Below, piece by piece: positions 16,154 to 24,592 of a DNA stretch of 64,000 bases. This stretch comes from Bacteroidota bacterium. GTDB taxonomy: Bacteria; Bacteroidota; Rhodothermia; Balneolales; HLUCCA01. How positions within the stretch are numbered: position 1 is the stretch's first letter; every line of letters starts with the position of its first letter. The DNA lies in the NCBI GenBank assembly GCA_020832235.1, contig JAFIEZ010000007.1, positions 310,001 to 374,000 of the forward strand, given 5' to 3'. A program made the position numbers and the translations under genes. The notes below the pieces were generated by a model that saw nothing but the letters and a program-made list of their open reading frames with translations, did not search any database and had not been told where the DNA came from.

Positions 16154-17871
16154 AGAGCTTCACGCTGTTTCATAGATAGATCTGGATGGGTATTGCAGAT
16201 AATAATCTGAATAGCGGCATCATTCTTCAGACAAATTTCAAGTTCTTCGTGCGAATTAGCTTCGCTGGTTTCAATATGGAATGCTTTTGCCAGTGCACCG
16301 AGCTGGACGTTTTGCGGGGTTTCAAAAAAACGGGTAAACCAATCAGCTGGTTCATAAACCGGGAGCATTCTGAAAATACTGCCACCGTTATTGTTAACAA
16401 CGATTATTCGCATCCGTTTACCTGCCGGTAACTGATTAATGGTAAGCAGTGCGGTGGTATCGTGCAGGAATGCCAGATCACCGGTTATCAGGGTTACCGG
16501 CTTTTCTCCGGCCAGTGCAAGCCCTGCAGCGGTACTGGTGATACCATCTATTCCGCTGGCGCCCCGATTCATGTACACTTCATGACATAGCAGTTCAGGT
16601 GCAGCGAAATGATCGGCATCCCGGGCAGCAAAGGAATTGGATATCATGAATATTTGGGGAAGCGTGGTATGTTTGAGTACAGCACTATACACGTCCCCGT
16701 CTCTGAGATTTGTTTTATCGGCTGCGAGGTTGTTTCGTTTATTGAGTGCGGCTTCTGATTGATCCTTCCATTTTTGTTGCCATGCTGTATGGGTAAAAAC
16801 GGGAAGTGCTGCAGGACTCAGCTCACAAGGTCCGGGAGGTACCGATATACGTTGTCCTCCATTTTGGAAGGGGTCACTCCAGGCGCTGCCCATTTCAAAA
16901 CGAATGGTGGGAACACCGTTGAGCTCACCTAAATACAGCTCCAACCCTTTGCCAACCGGCGCGGCGCCCAGTCTTATGATGAGATCAGGTTTGAGTTCTT
17001 TCCGCTTCAGCGGATCTTTTAAAAATGCGTTGAACCCTACGATGTGCTCTTCTGCATGTGATAAGCCAGCTGCTGCCTCACGAAGAACAGGAATACCTGT
17101 TTTTTCAAAGCTGTCCAGAATTTTTTGTAAGAGACCATCCTGTGGCATGGGTCCTGCAATAACAATGGGGCGGTTCACCCGGGAAAGCTGCTCTGTAACT
17201 TGCAAGGGAACAGACCAAGTCTGTTTCAACGCCCGACTGACGGGGTCTGGATTTGTTTCGAGGGATTTTTCGAAATACGCTGGAAGCTCCGCACGAAAAT
17301 CGGCCTCCGGCTCAAGCGGTTTGCGAAAGGGGAAATTGATATGGGCCGCACCAGCTAGCGATATACTAGCCTCCCATGCTTGTGAAGCCAGAATTTCGAG
17401 TCTGCGAAAGTCATTGGCGCTGTTTACAGGCTCGCCTGCATCATGCTCAAAAACTGCGTATGAACCGAAAATACCATTTTGACGGATGGCCTGGTTTGCG
17501 CCAATATTTCTTAGATTTGGCGGTCGGTCGGCGCTCAGCACAAGCATAGGTACGCCCGACATGTGGGCTTCTACAACCGATGGCAGATAATTGGCAACTG
17601 CCGTACCGGAAGTGCATACCAGGGCAGCTGGTTCACGGGATTTCATGGCAATTCCAAGAGCGACGAATCCTGCAGAGCGCTCATCCACAACAACCTGGCT
17701 GTGAATGTGAGGATGTAAAGCAAACGCCAGTGTAAGTGGGGTTGAGCGGGAACCCGGCGAGATAACGGCATGGCGCAATCCATTGCGATACAGCTCGTTT
17801 ACGAATACCGCACACCAGTAGGTAGATAAATTCTGAGGCTGTTCAAAACGATTTGGGGCCAACTCAGGCAT
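16144..17871 (-). CDS. menD: SEPHCHC synthase (menaquinone)
   Basis: 575 residues, a thiamine-diphosphate enzyme joining isochorismate and 2-oxoglutarate. The N-terminal Pyr domain has SPGSRSTPL (39-47) and the conserved glutamate in VVDERSAGF. SADRPPNLRNIGANQ follows. The C-terminal PP domain has GDLAFLHDTTALL and the NNNGGSIFRMLP part of the ThDP/Mg motif. Length is normal for MenD. Its ATG overlaps the menF stop by 8 bases. Confidence 0.96.
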   Translation of the reverse strand: MPELAPNRFEQPQNLSTYWCAVFVNELYRNGLRHAVISPGSRSTPLTLAFALHPHIHSQVVVDERSAGFVALGIAMKSREPAALVCTSGTAVANYLPSVVEAHMSGVPMLVLSADRPPNLRNIGANQAIRQNGIFGSYAVFEHDAGEPVNSANDFRRLEILASQAWEASISLAGAAHINFPFRKPLEPEADFRAELPAYFEKSLETNPDPVSRALKQTWSVPLQVTEQLSRVNRPIVIAGPMPQDGLLQKILDSFEKTGIPVLREAAAGLSHAEEHIVGFNAFLKDPLKRKELKPDLIIRLGAAPVGKGLELYLGELNGVPTIRFEMGSAWSDPFQNGGQRISVPPGPCELSPAALPVFTHTAWQQKWKDQSEAALNKRNNLAADKTNLRDGDVYSAVLKHTTLPQIFMISNSFAARDADHFAAPELLCHEVYMNRGASGIDGITSTAAGLALAGEKPVTLITGDLAFLHDTTALLTINQLPAGKRMRIIVVNNNGGSIFRMLPVYEPADWFTRFFETPQNVQLGALAKAFHIETSEANSHEELEICLKNDAAIQIIICNTHPDLSMKQREALWK

Positions 17872-19351
17872 GACGCAGGGCCGACATCATCGGTATAAGT
17901 TTAAGGTTTGTTTCTTCCCACTCGCTTTTAGGATCAGAATCGGCTACGATGCCACATCCTGCATAAAAGCGGGCCTGACCGTTAAGAAGCAGACCACTGC
18001 GAATAGCTACACAGAACTCACCTCTTCCGTTCGTGTTCAGCCAGCCAACAGGTCCCGCATACCAGCCGCGGTCGAACTTCTCAAGTGTCTGTATATGCTG
18101 AACGGTTTTTTCCCGTGGGAAACCGCCAACAGCCGGAGTTGGATGTAACTTTTCTACAACATCGAGCGGAGAAATATCTTCATTTAAGCTGGCTGTGATG
18201 GGGGTATACAAATGCTGTACATTCGGATATTTTCGGATGCCGGGCTTACTGGGGTAATTCAGGTTGTGCGTCAGGTTACTCAGTCGTTCACCAATGGCTT
18301 CTACCACGAAACCGTGTTCACTCAAATCTTTTTCACTGTTAAGAAGCCTTCGCTCTAAAACGGTATCTTCCGAAGCAGAATTTCCACGGGATATGGTTCC
18401 GGCCAGCCCGTCTGTGAGTATGAATGTAGCACGCAGTGCAACAAGCTTTTCAGGAGTTGATCCCAGGAAAACGGCATCTTTGTTCAGCCTCATCATGAAT
18501 GTGAAGCAGGTTGGATACTCCTGACGCAGATAGTTTAACATTTGAGTCGCCTCGGGAGCGCGGGAAAAGCGGATTATGATTTCACGTGCGAGAACAATTT
18601 TTTTGAACTCATCCAGAGAAATACGTTGTTTTGCCGCGTTTACGGTGGCTATCCAATGGCCTTCCGCCTGAGCGGGCACATTGGCTGAGAAATATGACTC
18701 AAAGCCATTCAATGCATGACCGCCGGGGCAGTCAGACTTGTCAAATCCCCGAACCTGCTCAATTATATCAGTAAGCCTGTCGCGAACGTGAACGAGCAAA
18801 TCAGCCACCTCATCGGTGCTTTTTACGGGTGTTGTAAGCGTAAGCAGCGATAATTCTCCGTCACGAATAAGCAGCCACTCCGGAATGACAAAATTGGCTG
18901 TTCCAAAAGCTTTCCAATGATGTTGCTGAGGCTGGTCCTGAAAGGAAAATCCGCCCAAAAAATGAAGTCCGGATAAGCTGTGCGTAAGAGCCTTGTATGA
19001 GAACGTGCGCTCTTTCCAGTCTTGAATATGCGACTTAACCACGTTGAAGCGGTCTCGGTGATTCGAGCGGATTCTGGCAATTTCATTGCCGGCTGCAATA
19101 GCCAGTTTTTCGTCCGGATGTTCCCAGAAATACTGAAACTCAGTGTCTTCACCGAGCAGTTCAAGCGCTGCAAGAGGATCAATTCGCTCAAATGGGAGTG
19201 TTACCGTAACCAGCTGTGTTTGCAGCGTTTGCCTCGACTGCTCCGACGCCGTATCGAAAATGGCAGTTAACTCACCAAATTCAACCAAAGACTCCAATAA
19301 CTCGTCTGTAGTAAGCGATTCGCTGTATAAATTAAAAATACTGTAGGGCAT
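17864..19351 (-). CDS. menF: Isochorismate synthase
   Basis: 495 residues of the chorismate-binding family; the C-terminal half carries the signatures LTDGLAGTISRG, NSEKDLSEHGFVVEAI and KLHPTPAVGGFP, and ends with the GCGIVADSDPKSEWEET block that coordinates Mg. It converts chorismate to isochorismate, committing it to menaquinone. The N-terminal half is variable, as in the family. First gene of the operon; ATG 19351 has no clear Shine-Dalgarno. A 9-bp perfect inverted repeat lies 28 bases upstream. An anthranilate- or salicylate-synthase role is excluded by the menDHB context. Confidence 0.93.
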   Translation of the reverse strand: MPYSIFNLYSESLTTDELLESLVEFGELTAIFDTASEQSRQTLQTQLVTVTLPFERIDPLAALELLGEDTEFQYFWEHPDEKLAIAAGNEIARIRSNHRDRFNVVKSHIQDWKERTFSYKALTHSLSGLHFLGGFSFQDQPQQHHWKAFGTANFVIPEWLLIRDGELSLLTLTTPVKSTDEVADLLVHVRDRLTDIIEQVRGFDKSDCPGGHALNGFESYFSANVPAQAEGHWIATVNAAKQRISLDEFKKIVLAREIIIRFSRAPEATQMLNYLRQEYPTCFTFMMRLNKDAVFLGSTPEKLVALRATFILTDGLAGTISRGNSASEDTVLERRLLNSEKDLSEHGFVVEAIGERLSNLTHNLNYPSKPGIRKYPNVQHLYTPITASLNEDISPLDVVEKLHPTPAVGGFPREKTVQHIQTLEKFDRGWYAGPVGWLNTNGRGEFCVAIRSGLLLNGQARFYAGCGIVADSDPKSEWEETNLKLIPMMSALRHA

Positions 19352-19378
19352 GTGGTATGATTATGTCATGCTAATATA

Positions 19379-19400
19379 ACTTTCAATATAAATTGAAAGT
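19379..19400. promoter_or_regulatory. Perfect inverted repeat upstream of menF
   Basis: ACTTTCAAT (19379-19387) and ATTGAAAGT (19392-19400) are exact 9-bp arms around ATAA. The site lies 28 bases before the menF ATG. It could be an operator or a 5'-UTR hairpin; there is no T run, so it is not a terminator. Confidence 0.4.
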
Positions 19401-19456
19401 TCATTAAAAGCTACAGATCATACGATTATTTAACGATTTTCGCAGAAAAGTGTGCG

Positions 19457-19732
19457 CTATCTGGCCTCGTCGGGGGCGCCGGTAACGTAGGGGTTTTCAA
19501 TGCCGTAATCTTCGGGTCGGTAGTTAGCCATTTCAAAGAAATGGTCCCAGGCTTCTTTGCTGTTTCCCTTGGAATCGACCCAATTGATGTGGCTTTGTTT
19601 TATGAGCCCGACAATTCTATTGGCATACGCAATACGTTCTTCCTGATCTTGGATTCTAGGAAGTGCTTCAATCATTAAATCAAGATTATACCCACAGTCA
19701 TAATCCTGCGGTTTTCTTAGCGGTAAAAACAT
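19457..19732 (-). CDS. Short DUF4290-like protein
   Basis: 91 residues from ATG 19732. The stretch DYDCGYNLDLMIEALPRI, then ERIAYANRIVGLIKQ and later AWDHFFEMANY resembles the DUF4290 family of Bacteroidota (YGRN..QMVEYA..I.DRE.R...A..I; LWDHL..MS.F). Normal members are about twice this length, so this is either a minimal form or C-terminally shortened. The frame stays open upstream for many codons, but an exact -7 element (TATCTTTG) 33 bases before this ATG argues for the short form. Function of the family is unknown. It is divergent from the cystathionine beta-synthase gene. Confidence 0.6.
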   Translation of the reverse strand: MFLPLRKPQDYDCGYNLDLMIEALPRIQDQEERIAYANRIVGLIKQSHINWVDSKGNSKEAWDHFFEMANYRPEDYGIENPYVTGAPDEAR

Positions 19733-19764
19733 AATATGTGCGTGTCGTTTACGGTATTGCGAGA

Positions 19765-19772
19765 CAAAGATA
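19765..19772 (-). promoter_or_regulatory. Candidate Bacteroidota-type -7 box for the DUF4290 gene
   Basis: On the minus strand this reads TATCTTTG, an exact fit to TAnnTTTG, 33 bases before the proposed ATG at 19732. No perfect -33 TTTG is seen at the usual distance. Confidence 0.4.
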
Positions 19773-19875
19773 CGGTATAAATAATGCAAGTTCATATAAA
19801 TACCATAGGTACAGTTAAATCCCCATGAAATGTGCCGGTTTTCTTGGCTAAAATGCCTATTTTTACAATTGAATG

Positions 19876-19883
19876 TATATTTG
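19876..19883 (+). promoter_or_regulatory. Candidate -7 box upstream of cystathionine beta-synthase; only signal in a 331-base gap
   Basis: TATATTTG fits TAnnTTTG exactly. If used, the transcript would carry a leader of about 170 bases before the ATG at 20064. Within that leader CCGCAAAG occurs twice (19892-19899 and 19909-19916). I see no recognisable riboswitch fold or small gene in the divergent gap 19733-20063. Confidence 0.3.
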
Positions 19884-20063
19884 CTGAAATCCGCAAAGCT
19901 TGAGCAACCGCAAAGTACGCATAGAAGTGATTTCAGTTCATTAGCTATACCAGAATATGGAAATATTGCACGCTTTAATTGGTAATTTTTAGATATACGT
20001 TGCGTTAAGGCACCAAAGAAACCCGGTTGAAACCGACATAACAACACTGAGACAAAAATATTT

Positions 20064-21458
20064 ATGTGGTATAATTCTATACTCGAGACGATTGGAAACA
20101 CCCCCCTTATCAAACTAAACGTACTTGGAGCCGATACAAAGCCGACTATTCTTGCAAAAGTAGAGTATTTTAATCCCGGGCAGAGTGTAAAAGACCGAAT
20201 TGCTGTTAAGATGCTAGATGATGCAGAAAGTGCCGGACTGATTAAACCCGGCGGAACAATTATTGAAGGTACATCGGGCAATACGGGGATGGGGCTCGCC
20301 CTGGCTGCAGCTGTAAGGGGATACAAATGTATTTTTACAACGACCGATAAGCAGAGTATGGAGAAAGTAAATCTGCTTCGTGCCCTGGGTGCGGAAGTTC
20401 GTATTTGTCCTACAAATGTAGAACCGGACGATCCCCGAAGCTATTATTCAGTCGCTAAAAGGCTCAGTGAGGAAATTCCGAATTCCTGGTACCCGAATCA
20501 GTACGATAATCTAAGTAACTATCAGGCTCATTATGAGTCAACCGGTCCCGAACTTTGGGAGCAAACGGAAGGGAAAATTACCCACTTCGTTGCCGGTATG
20601 GGCACCGGAGGTACGATTACCGGCACGGCAAAATTCTTGAAAGAGCAAAATCCGGACATTAAAGTGATTGGTGTAGATTCCGTGGGATCGGTATATAAAT
20701 CGTATTTCGAAACCGGTGAATTCGATAAGACGCAGATAGCACCCTATCTCACCGAAGGCATTGGGGAGGATATTATTCCTGCAAATATTGATTTCAGCTA
20801 TGTAGATACGGTTGTACAGGTAGATGATCGCGATGCCATGGTTACAACCCGTGCTCTGGCCCGCAAAGAAGGATTATTTATCGGGGGATCTTGCGGAGCA
20901 GCGATGGCGGGTGCGTTAGATTACATCCGGACAAACCGTCTTGGGGAAAACGATGTCGTTGTGGTATTGCTTCCCGACAGTGGAACGCGCTACGTGTCAA
21001 AAATTTATAACGACGAATGGATGTATGCCAATGGATTTATGGGCGAGGCCACTACGTTAACCGCTTCTGAGGTGGTGCAGCATAAAGATGGTGGTCGGTC
21101 GGGTAATCTTCTGGCTGTAAAAAGCAACCAAACTGTATCTGAAGCTATTGAAATCATGCAATCTGAGGATGTTTCACAACTGGTTGTGACCGACGGGGAT
21201 GCGCATGTAGGAAGCCTTTCTGAAAACCACATTCTGAGCCTTATGATTGCCAATCCATCGGCAAGAGATCAACGCATTGGCGAACTTATGGAAAAACCTT
21301 TTCCTGAGGTTCACTGCGATACCAGCGTACATCATATCAGCACTTTATTCGATAAGCATACCAGTGCCGTTGTTGTGACTGGTTCGGCTGAGGGTGATTC
21401 CATCATTACAAAAAGTGACTTAATACGGGTACTTTCCCGGTCGGGTCAGGACTCATAA
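20064..21458 (+). CDS. Cystathionine beta-synthase with C-terminal CBS pair
   Basis: 464 residues. The N-terminal 320 residues are a fold-type II PLP enzyme: K43 in NPGQSVKDR binds PLP, EGTSGNTGMG (about 68-77) binds substrate/phosphate, and GGSCGAAMAG closes the active site. The C-terminal part (about 335-460) holds two CBS motifs. This architecture matches cystathionine beta-synthase, condensing serine (or O-acetylserine) and homocysteine; a cysteine synthase with regulatory CBS domains is the alternative. The CBS pair may sense an adenosyl ligand (inference from the family). A DUF3467 gene follows after 13 bases. Confidence 0.9.
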   Translation: MWYNSILETIGNTPLIKLNVLGADTKPTILAKVEYFNPGQSVKDRIAVKMLDDAESAGLIKPGGTIIEGTSGNTGMGLALAAAVRGYKCIFTTTDKQSMEKVNLLRALGAEVRICPTNVEPDDPRSYYSVAKRLSEEIPNSWYPNQYDNLSNYQAHYESTGPELWEQTEGKITHFVAGMGTGGTITGTAKFLKEQNPDIKVIGVDSVGSVYKSYFETGEFDKTQIAPYLTEGIGEDIIPANIDFSYVDTVVQVDDRDAMVTTRALARKEGLFIGGSCGAAMAGALDYIRTNRLGENDVVVVLLPDSGTRYVSKIYNDEWMYANGFMGEATTLTASEVVQHKDGGRSGNLLAVKSNQTVSEAIEIMQSEDVSQLVVTDGDAHVGSLSENHILSLMIANPSARDQRIGELMEKPFPEVHCDTSVHHISTLFDKHTSAVVVTGSAEGDSIITKSDLIRVLSRSGQDS

Positions 21459-21471
21459 ATTAAAGGATAGC

Positions 21472-21780
21472 ATGGACCAACAAAAAAGAAAACAACTCGA
21501 AATAGAACTACCAACAGAAGAAGCAACGGGAACCTATGCCAATCTGGTCATGATTACCCACTCAGCTTCGGAGTTTGTACTTGATTTTATCACGGTAATG
21601 CCCGGTTTACCCAAATCGAAAGTAGTTAAGCGTATCATTCTTACCCCCGACCATGCCAAACGATTGTCAGGTGCACTCTCCGACAACCTCAAACGCTACG
21701 AAGATCAGAACGGGGTGATCGACACCAAAGACAAACCGGATATGTCATTTAACTACCGCGGACCTGTACCGGAGGCTTGA
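21472..21780 (+). CDS. DUF3467 family protein
   Basis: 102 residues matching DUF3467: ANLVMITHSASEFVLDF, then MPGLPKSKVVKRIILTPDHA and the helix LSGALSDNLKRYEDQ. Members are small cytosolic proteins with an N-terminal strand pattern and unknown function. Codon use matches the neighbours. It probably shares a transcript with the cystathionine beta-synthase gene. A GGATAG lies a few bases before the ATG. It is convergent with the lptG-like gene, 11 bases apart, with no visible terminator. Confidence 0.85.
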   Translation: MDQQKRKQLEIELPTEEATGTYANLVMITHSASEFVLDFITVMPGLPKSKVVKRIILTPDHAKRLSGALSDNLKRYEDQNGVIDTKDKPDMSFNYRGPVPEA

Positions 21781-21791
21781 GTTTTTCGGCA

Positions 21792-22889
21792 TTACTTTTT
21801 AGCACGAATTAACGCTATAACAGCGATAGAGAAAAATACCGCATGTGGAAGAAGCACCGCATGCAGCGGGTCTATGGAACCGGCGATACCAAAAGGCTCC
21901 GCTAACTTCATGAGAGCCAGGTACATGAACATAACACCCAAGCCAATGCCCAAAATCAATCCTGTTCCGCCCGCTCTCCGTACCGATGCGATGGCAACAC
22001 CCAGAATGGTGATGACAATGATGGAGAAGGGGTAGGCGAGCTTGCCATAAAACTGAACCCGTGGGAGTTCCAGGTTGGCTGCACCGATGCGTTCCAGAGA
22101 GGCCAGATAACTTCGCACCTCAGGATACGTCATCAGATATACATCGGATGTCGTTCGGGAGAGATCTCTCGGCAGAATATTTAGCGTCGTATCTTTATAG
22201 GCCAGTGTTCGTTTTGTGTATCCATGCTCGTCGAATGTGCGGATTACCGAAGAAAACAGCGCCCATTGCTGGGTTGCATTCCGCCACTCCATTCTGCCCG
22301 ATTCAACCATTTGAGTAACACGGTCGTCGTCGAAGCTGATTAGTTGTGTTCTGTAGGCAATAGAATCGCTGGGCAGATAATAGTTTACGATCAGAATTGT
22401 ATTATCTGATTCCTGTCGAAAAATTTTGTTCCGGTCAATTCTGTCAGAGCGTGTCATCAGATACGTTCGTTCAAATTCAATCCGGTGCTGATTTGCAAGA
22501 GGCACTACGTTGGCATCCAGCCAGGCAATAGCCCCTGCACATACACCGGCAAACAACATAAACGGCACACTGATGCGATAAAGACTCACACCCGCTGCTT
22601 TAAGAGCTGTGATTTCGAATTGTTGAGCCATTTTTCCCAAAACCAGCAATGTTGCCACGAAAACGGCTGCTGGAGTAACCAAACGAATGATTTCGGGCAC
22701 GTACTGCAAGTAGTAATCTTTCCAGATTTCTGCCAGGGTGGCTCCGCGGTCTGTAAAATCATCGCTGTTTTCCGAAAAATCGATGATAATGTATATGATA
22801 ATCAACATGACCAGCACCATCAGCGTAATGCTTACCAGTCGAAGCAGAATAAAGCGATCCATACGATTCCCAATCACGATCGCCTCCAT
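21792..22889 (-). CDS. LptF/LptG family permease (LptG-like)
   Basis: 365 residues of the YjgP/YjgQ family: three N-terminal membrane helices (first about 11-31), a periplasmic beta-jellyroll region (about 130-265) and three C-terminal helices. Together with LptB it forms the inner-membrane ABC exporter that lifts lipopolysaccharide to LptA/LptC. The gene order lptF-lptG with a 16-base overlap indicates an obligate pair. The shorter, second member fits LptG. No ATPase gene is nearby, as is usual. Confidence 0.88.
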   Translation of the reverse strand: MEAIVIGNRMDRFILLRLVSITLMVLVMLIIIYIIIDFSENSDDFTDRGATLAEIWKDYYLQYVPEIIRLVTPAAVFVATLLVLGKMAQQFEITALKAAGVSLYRISVPFMLFAGVCAGAIAWLDANVVPLANQHRIEFERTYLMTRSDRIDRNKIFRQESDNTILIVNYYLPSDSIAYRTQLISFDDDRVTQMVESGRMEWRNATQQWALFSSVIRTFDEHGYTKRTLAYKDTTLNILPRDLSRTTSDVYLMTYPEVRSYLASLERIGAANLELPRVQFYGKLAYPFSIIVITILGVAIASVRRAGGTGLILGIGLGVMFMYLALMKLAEPFGIAGSIDPLHAVLLPHAVFFSIAVIALIRAKK

Positions 22890-24310
22890 AAGTCACTGAT
22901 TCTTCGCTCACTGGTTACCCGTATGAGCAGAATAATCCCCAGTATACCCAGCGTTATATTTCCAAACCACATACCGGTAAACGGCGCGATGATGAGGCGG
23001 TCGGCCAGCTTTTCTCCCTGAATAATGGTAATCCAGTAATATGTAAAGAGTACCGCGCTGATGACCACGTTCACGCCCAGGTTGCCCTTTCGGGTAAGCA
23101 TGCCTAATGGAGCACCAATCAGCACAAAAATAATACAACCGAACGGGATGGCAATTTTTTTAATGATTTCAACCCGGAATTGGGCAATGCGCTCTTCTCT
23201 CCATTCTGTATTTGTATTTACACCCGTAATTTTCGACTGTGTACCGCGCATACCGTTGATGGCATCACGCAGTACAATCTGTCTTGAATCATGGTCAGCA
23301 AGAAAACGAAGTGCCCGGTAAGGACCGTCGTATTCACTTGGGTTTGTAATGGTGCTGTCGGGATCGAAGATGGTCTGAATCGTCTGAATTTCACGAAGGG
23401 GGCGGTGACCGGGACCTAGTTCAAGGAGGCGAACTGCCTGGGTGTGGTCAATTAGCCGTTCAATTTCATTGTTGATCTCTCTGCGAAGGCTGTCAACTAC
23501 CACCTGCATAGCCTGGGCCGACATGGTACGATCATCGCGCCGACGTACATTCGGATTTGTGCGGGAAAAAGCCATATCACTGAGGTCAAACCGAATACGT
23601 TGACGTTCAAAGAGGCTTTCCTCATAGCGTGTCGTCGTATTTCTGGAATCAGGTAGCGCCCGGTGTACCGATCCGTTAAACAGATCTAAAATAAGAGCGT
23701 AATTACGTTCATCGCTGCTGAGAATACCCAATTCGGCCTTGATTATGGCCCGGTCGCGCGTTGGGGTTGCATCCTGATAGATGGTTACGTTGAACATGGT
23801 ATCGGCCTGGGCCGATAAATCACGCACCAGAAAGGTGTACCCCTCAATGCCGTCGTAAAAAATATTCGATTGCAGGTCAAATCCGGGTTTTTTCATGCGA
23901 ATATCCAAAAAAAGTGATCTCGCTTTGAAATTGGCTTCCGGCAGCACGCTGTTTGAAAACCAGGCAAGAAAAACGCCCAAAAGTACCGCCGTAAACAGCA
24001 CGGGTTTCATGAGTTGCAGAGGGGTAACCCCGGCAGCTTTTGTTGCGGTGAGTTCGCTGAGCTCAGAAAAACGACCGTATGCCATGAGTGTGGCCACCAG
24101 AACCGACATCGGTACAGCAAGAACAAGCATATATGCCAGCTGATAGGAAATCAGCTCCAGAACAATCCAGGGATCCAGACCTTTACCCACAAGCTTGTCG
24201 ATGTGCAGAATTAAAAACTGCAGCAAAAGCAAAAAAAGTATCGTCACCAGCGAGAACAGGAAGGGTCCGATATGTCTTTTTAAAATGTCGCGTTGTAGAG
24301 TATTGAGCAT
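22874..24310 (-). CDS. LptF/LptG family permease (LptF-like)
   Basis: 478 residues, first gene of the pair. The N-terminal block (about 13-110) has three helices with the conserved VPMSVLVATLMAYGRFSELSE coupling region that contacts the LptB ATPase. A long periplasmic region (about 140-370) with an insertion of charged helices follows, and then three C-terminal helices beginning at KKIAIPFGCIIFVLIGAPLG. It is longer than E. coli LptF (about 366), as commonly seen in Bacteroidota. It is divergent from sprA across a 282-base gap containing a small CCTGA-TTT-TCAGG palindrome (24469-24481). Confidence 0.88.
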   Translation of the reverse strand: MLNTLQRDILKRHIGPFLFSLVTILFLLLLQFLILHIDKLVGKGLDPWIVLELISYQLAYMLVLAVPMSVLVATLMAYGRFSELSELTATKAAGVTPLQLMKPVLFTAVLLGVFLAWFSNSVLPEANFKARSLFLDIRMKKPGFDLQSNIFYDGIEGYTFLVRDLSAQADTMFNVTIYQDATPTRDRAIIKAELGILSSDERNYALILDLFNGSVHRALPDSRNTTTRYEESLFERQRIRFDLSDMAFSRTNPNVRRRDDRTMSAQAMQVVVDSLRREINNEIERLIDHTQAVRLLELGPGHRPLREIQTIQTIFDPDSTITNPSEYDGPYRALRFLADHDSRQIVLRDAINGMRGTQSKITGVNTNTEWREERIAQFRVEIIKKIAIPFGCIIFVLIGAPLGMLTRKGNLGVNVVISAVLFTYYWITIIQGEKLADRLIIAPFTGMWFGNITLGILGIILLIRVTSERRISDLWRRS

Positions 24311-24592
24311 GAATCGTTAAAAACGGTTGATGTGCTGTGAAATTCCTGCTATTATTGAACGAATGCACAGCAATTCAGCGTATGTTGCCGTGGATAAAGG
24401 CAAGTTATTAACTCGAAGCATTCCTTTTGCCGAAATCTCACAATAATTCACTAATTTACACAAATACACCTGATTTTCAGGCTTGTCAAGCAGAAACTCT
24501 AAAGAATTTGCCTATTGAACATAGATACGACGCTGTTTACAGCTATTACATGTTTTCAAATTAACTGACCAAATTTCACGTATTCGTATTCT

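Noticed and set aside
19884-20063. Possible SAM or other riboswitch in the cystathionine beta-synthase leader
   Set aside because: I could not fit the conserved helices of a SAM, SAH or cobalamin riboswitch; only a short direct repeat is visible.
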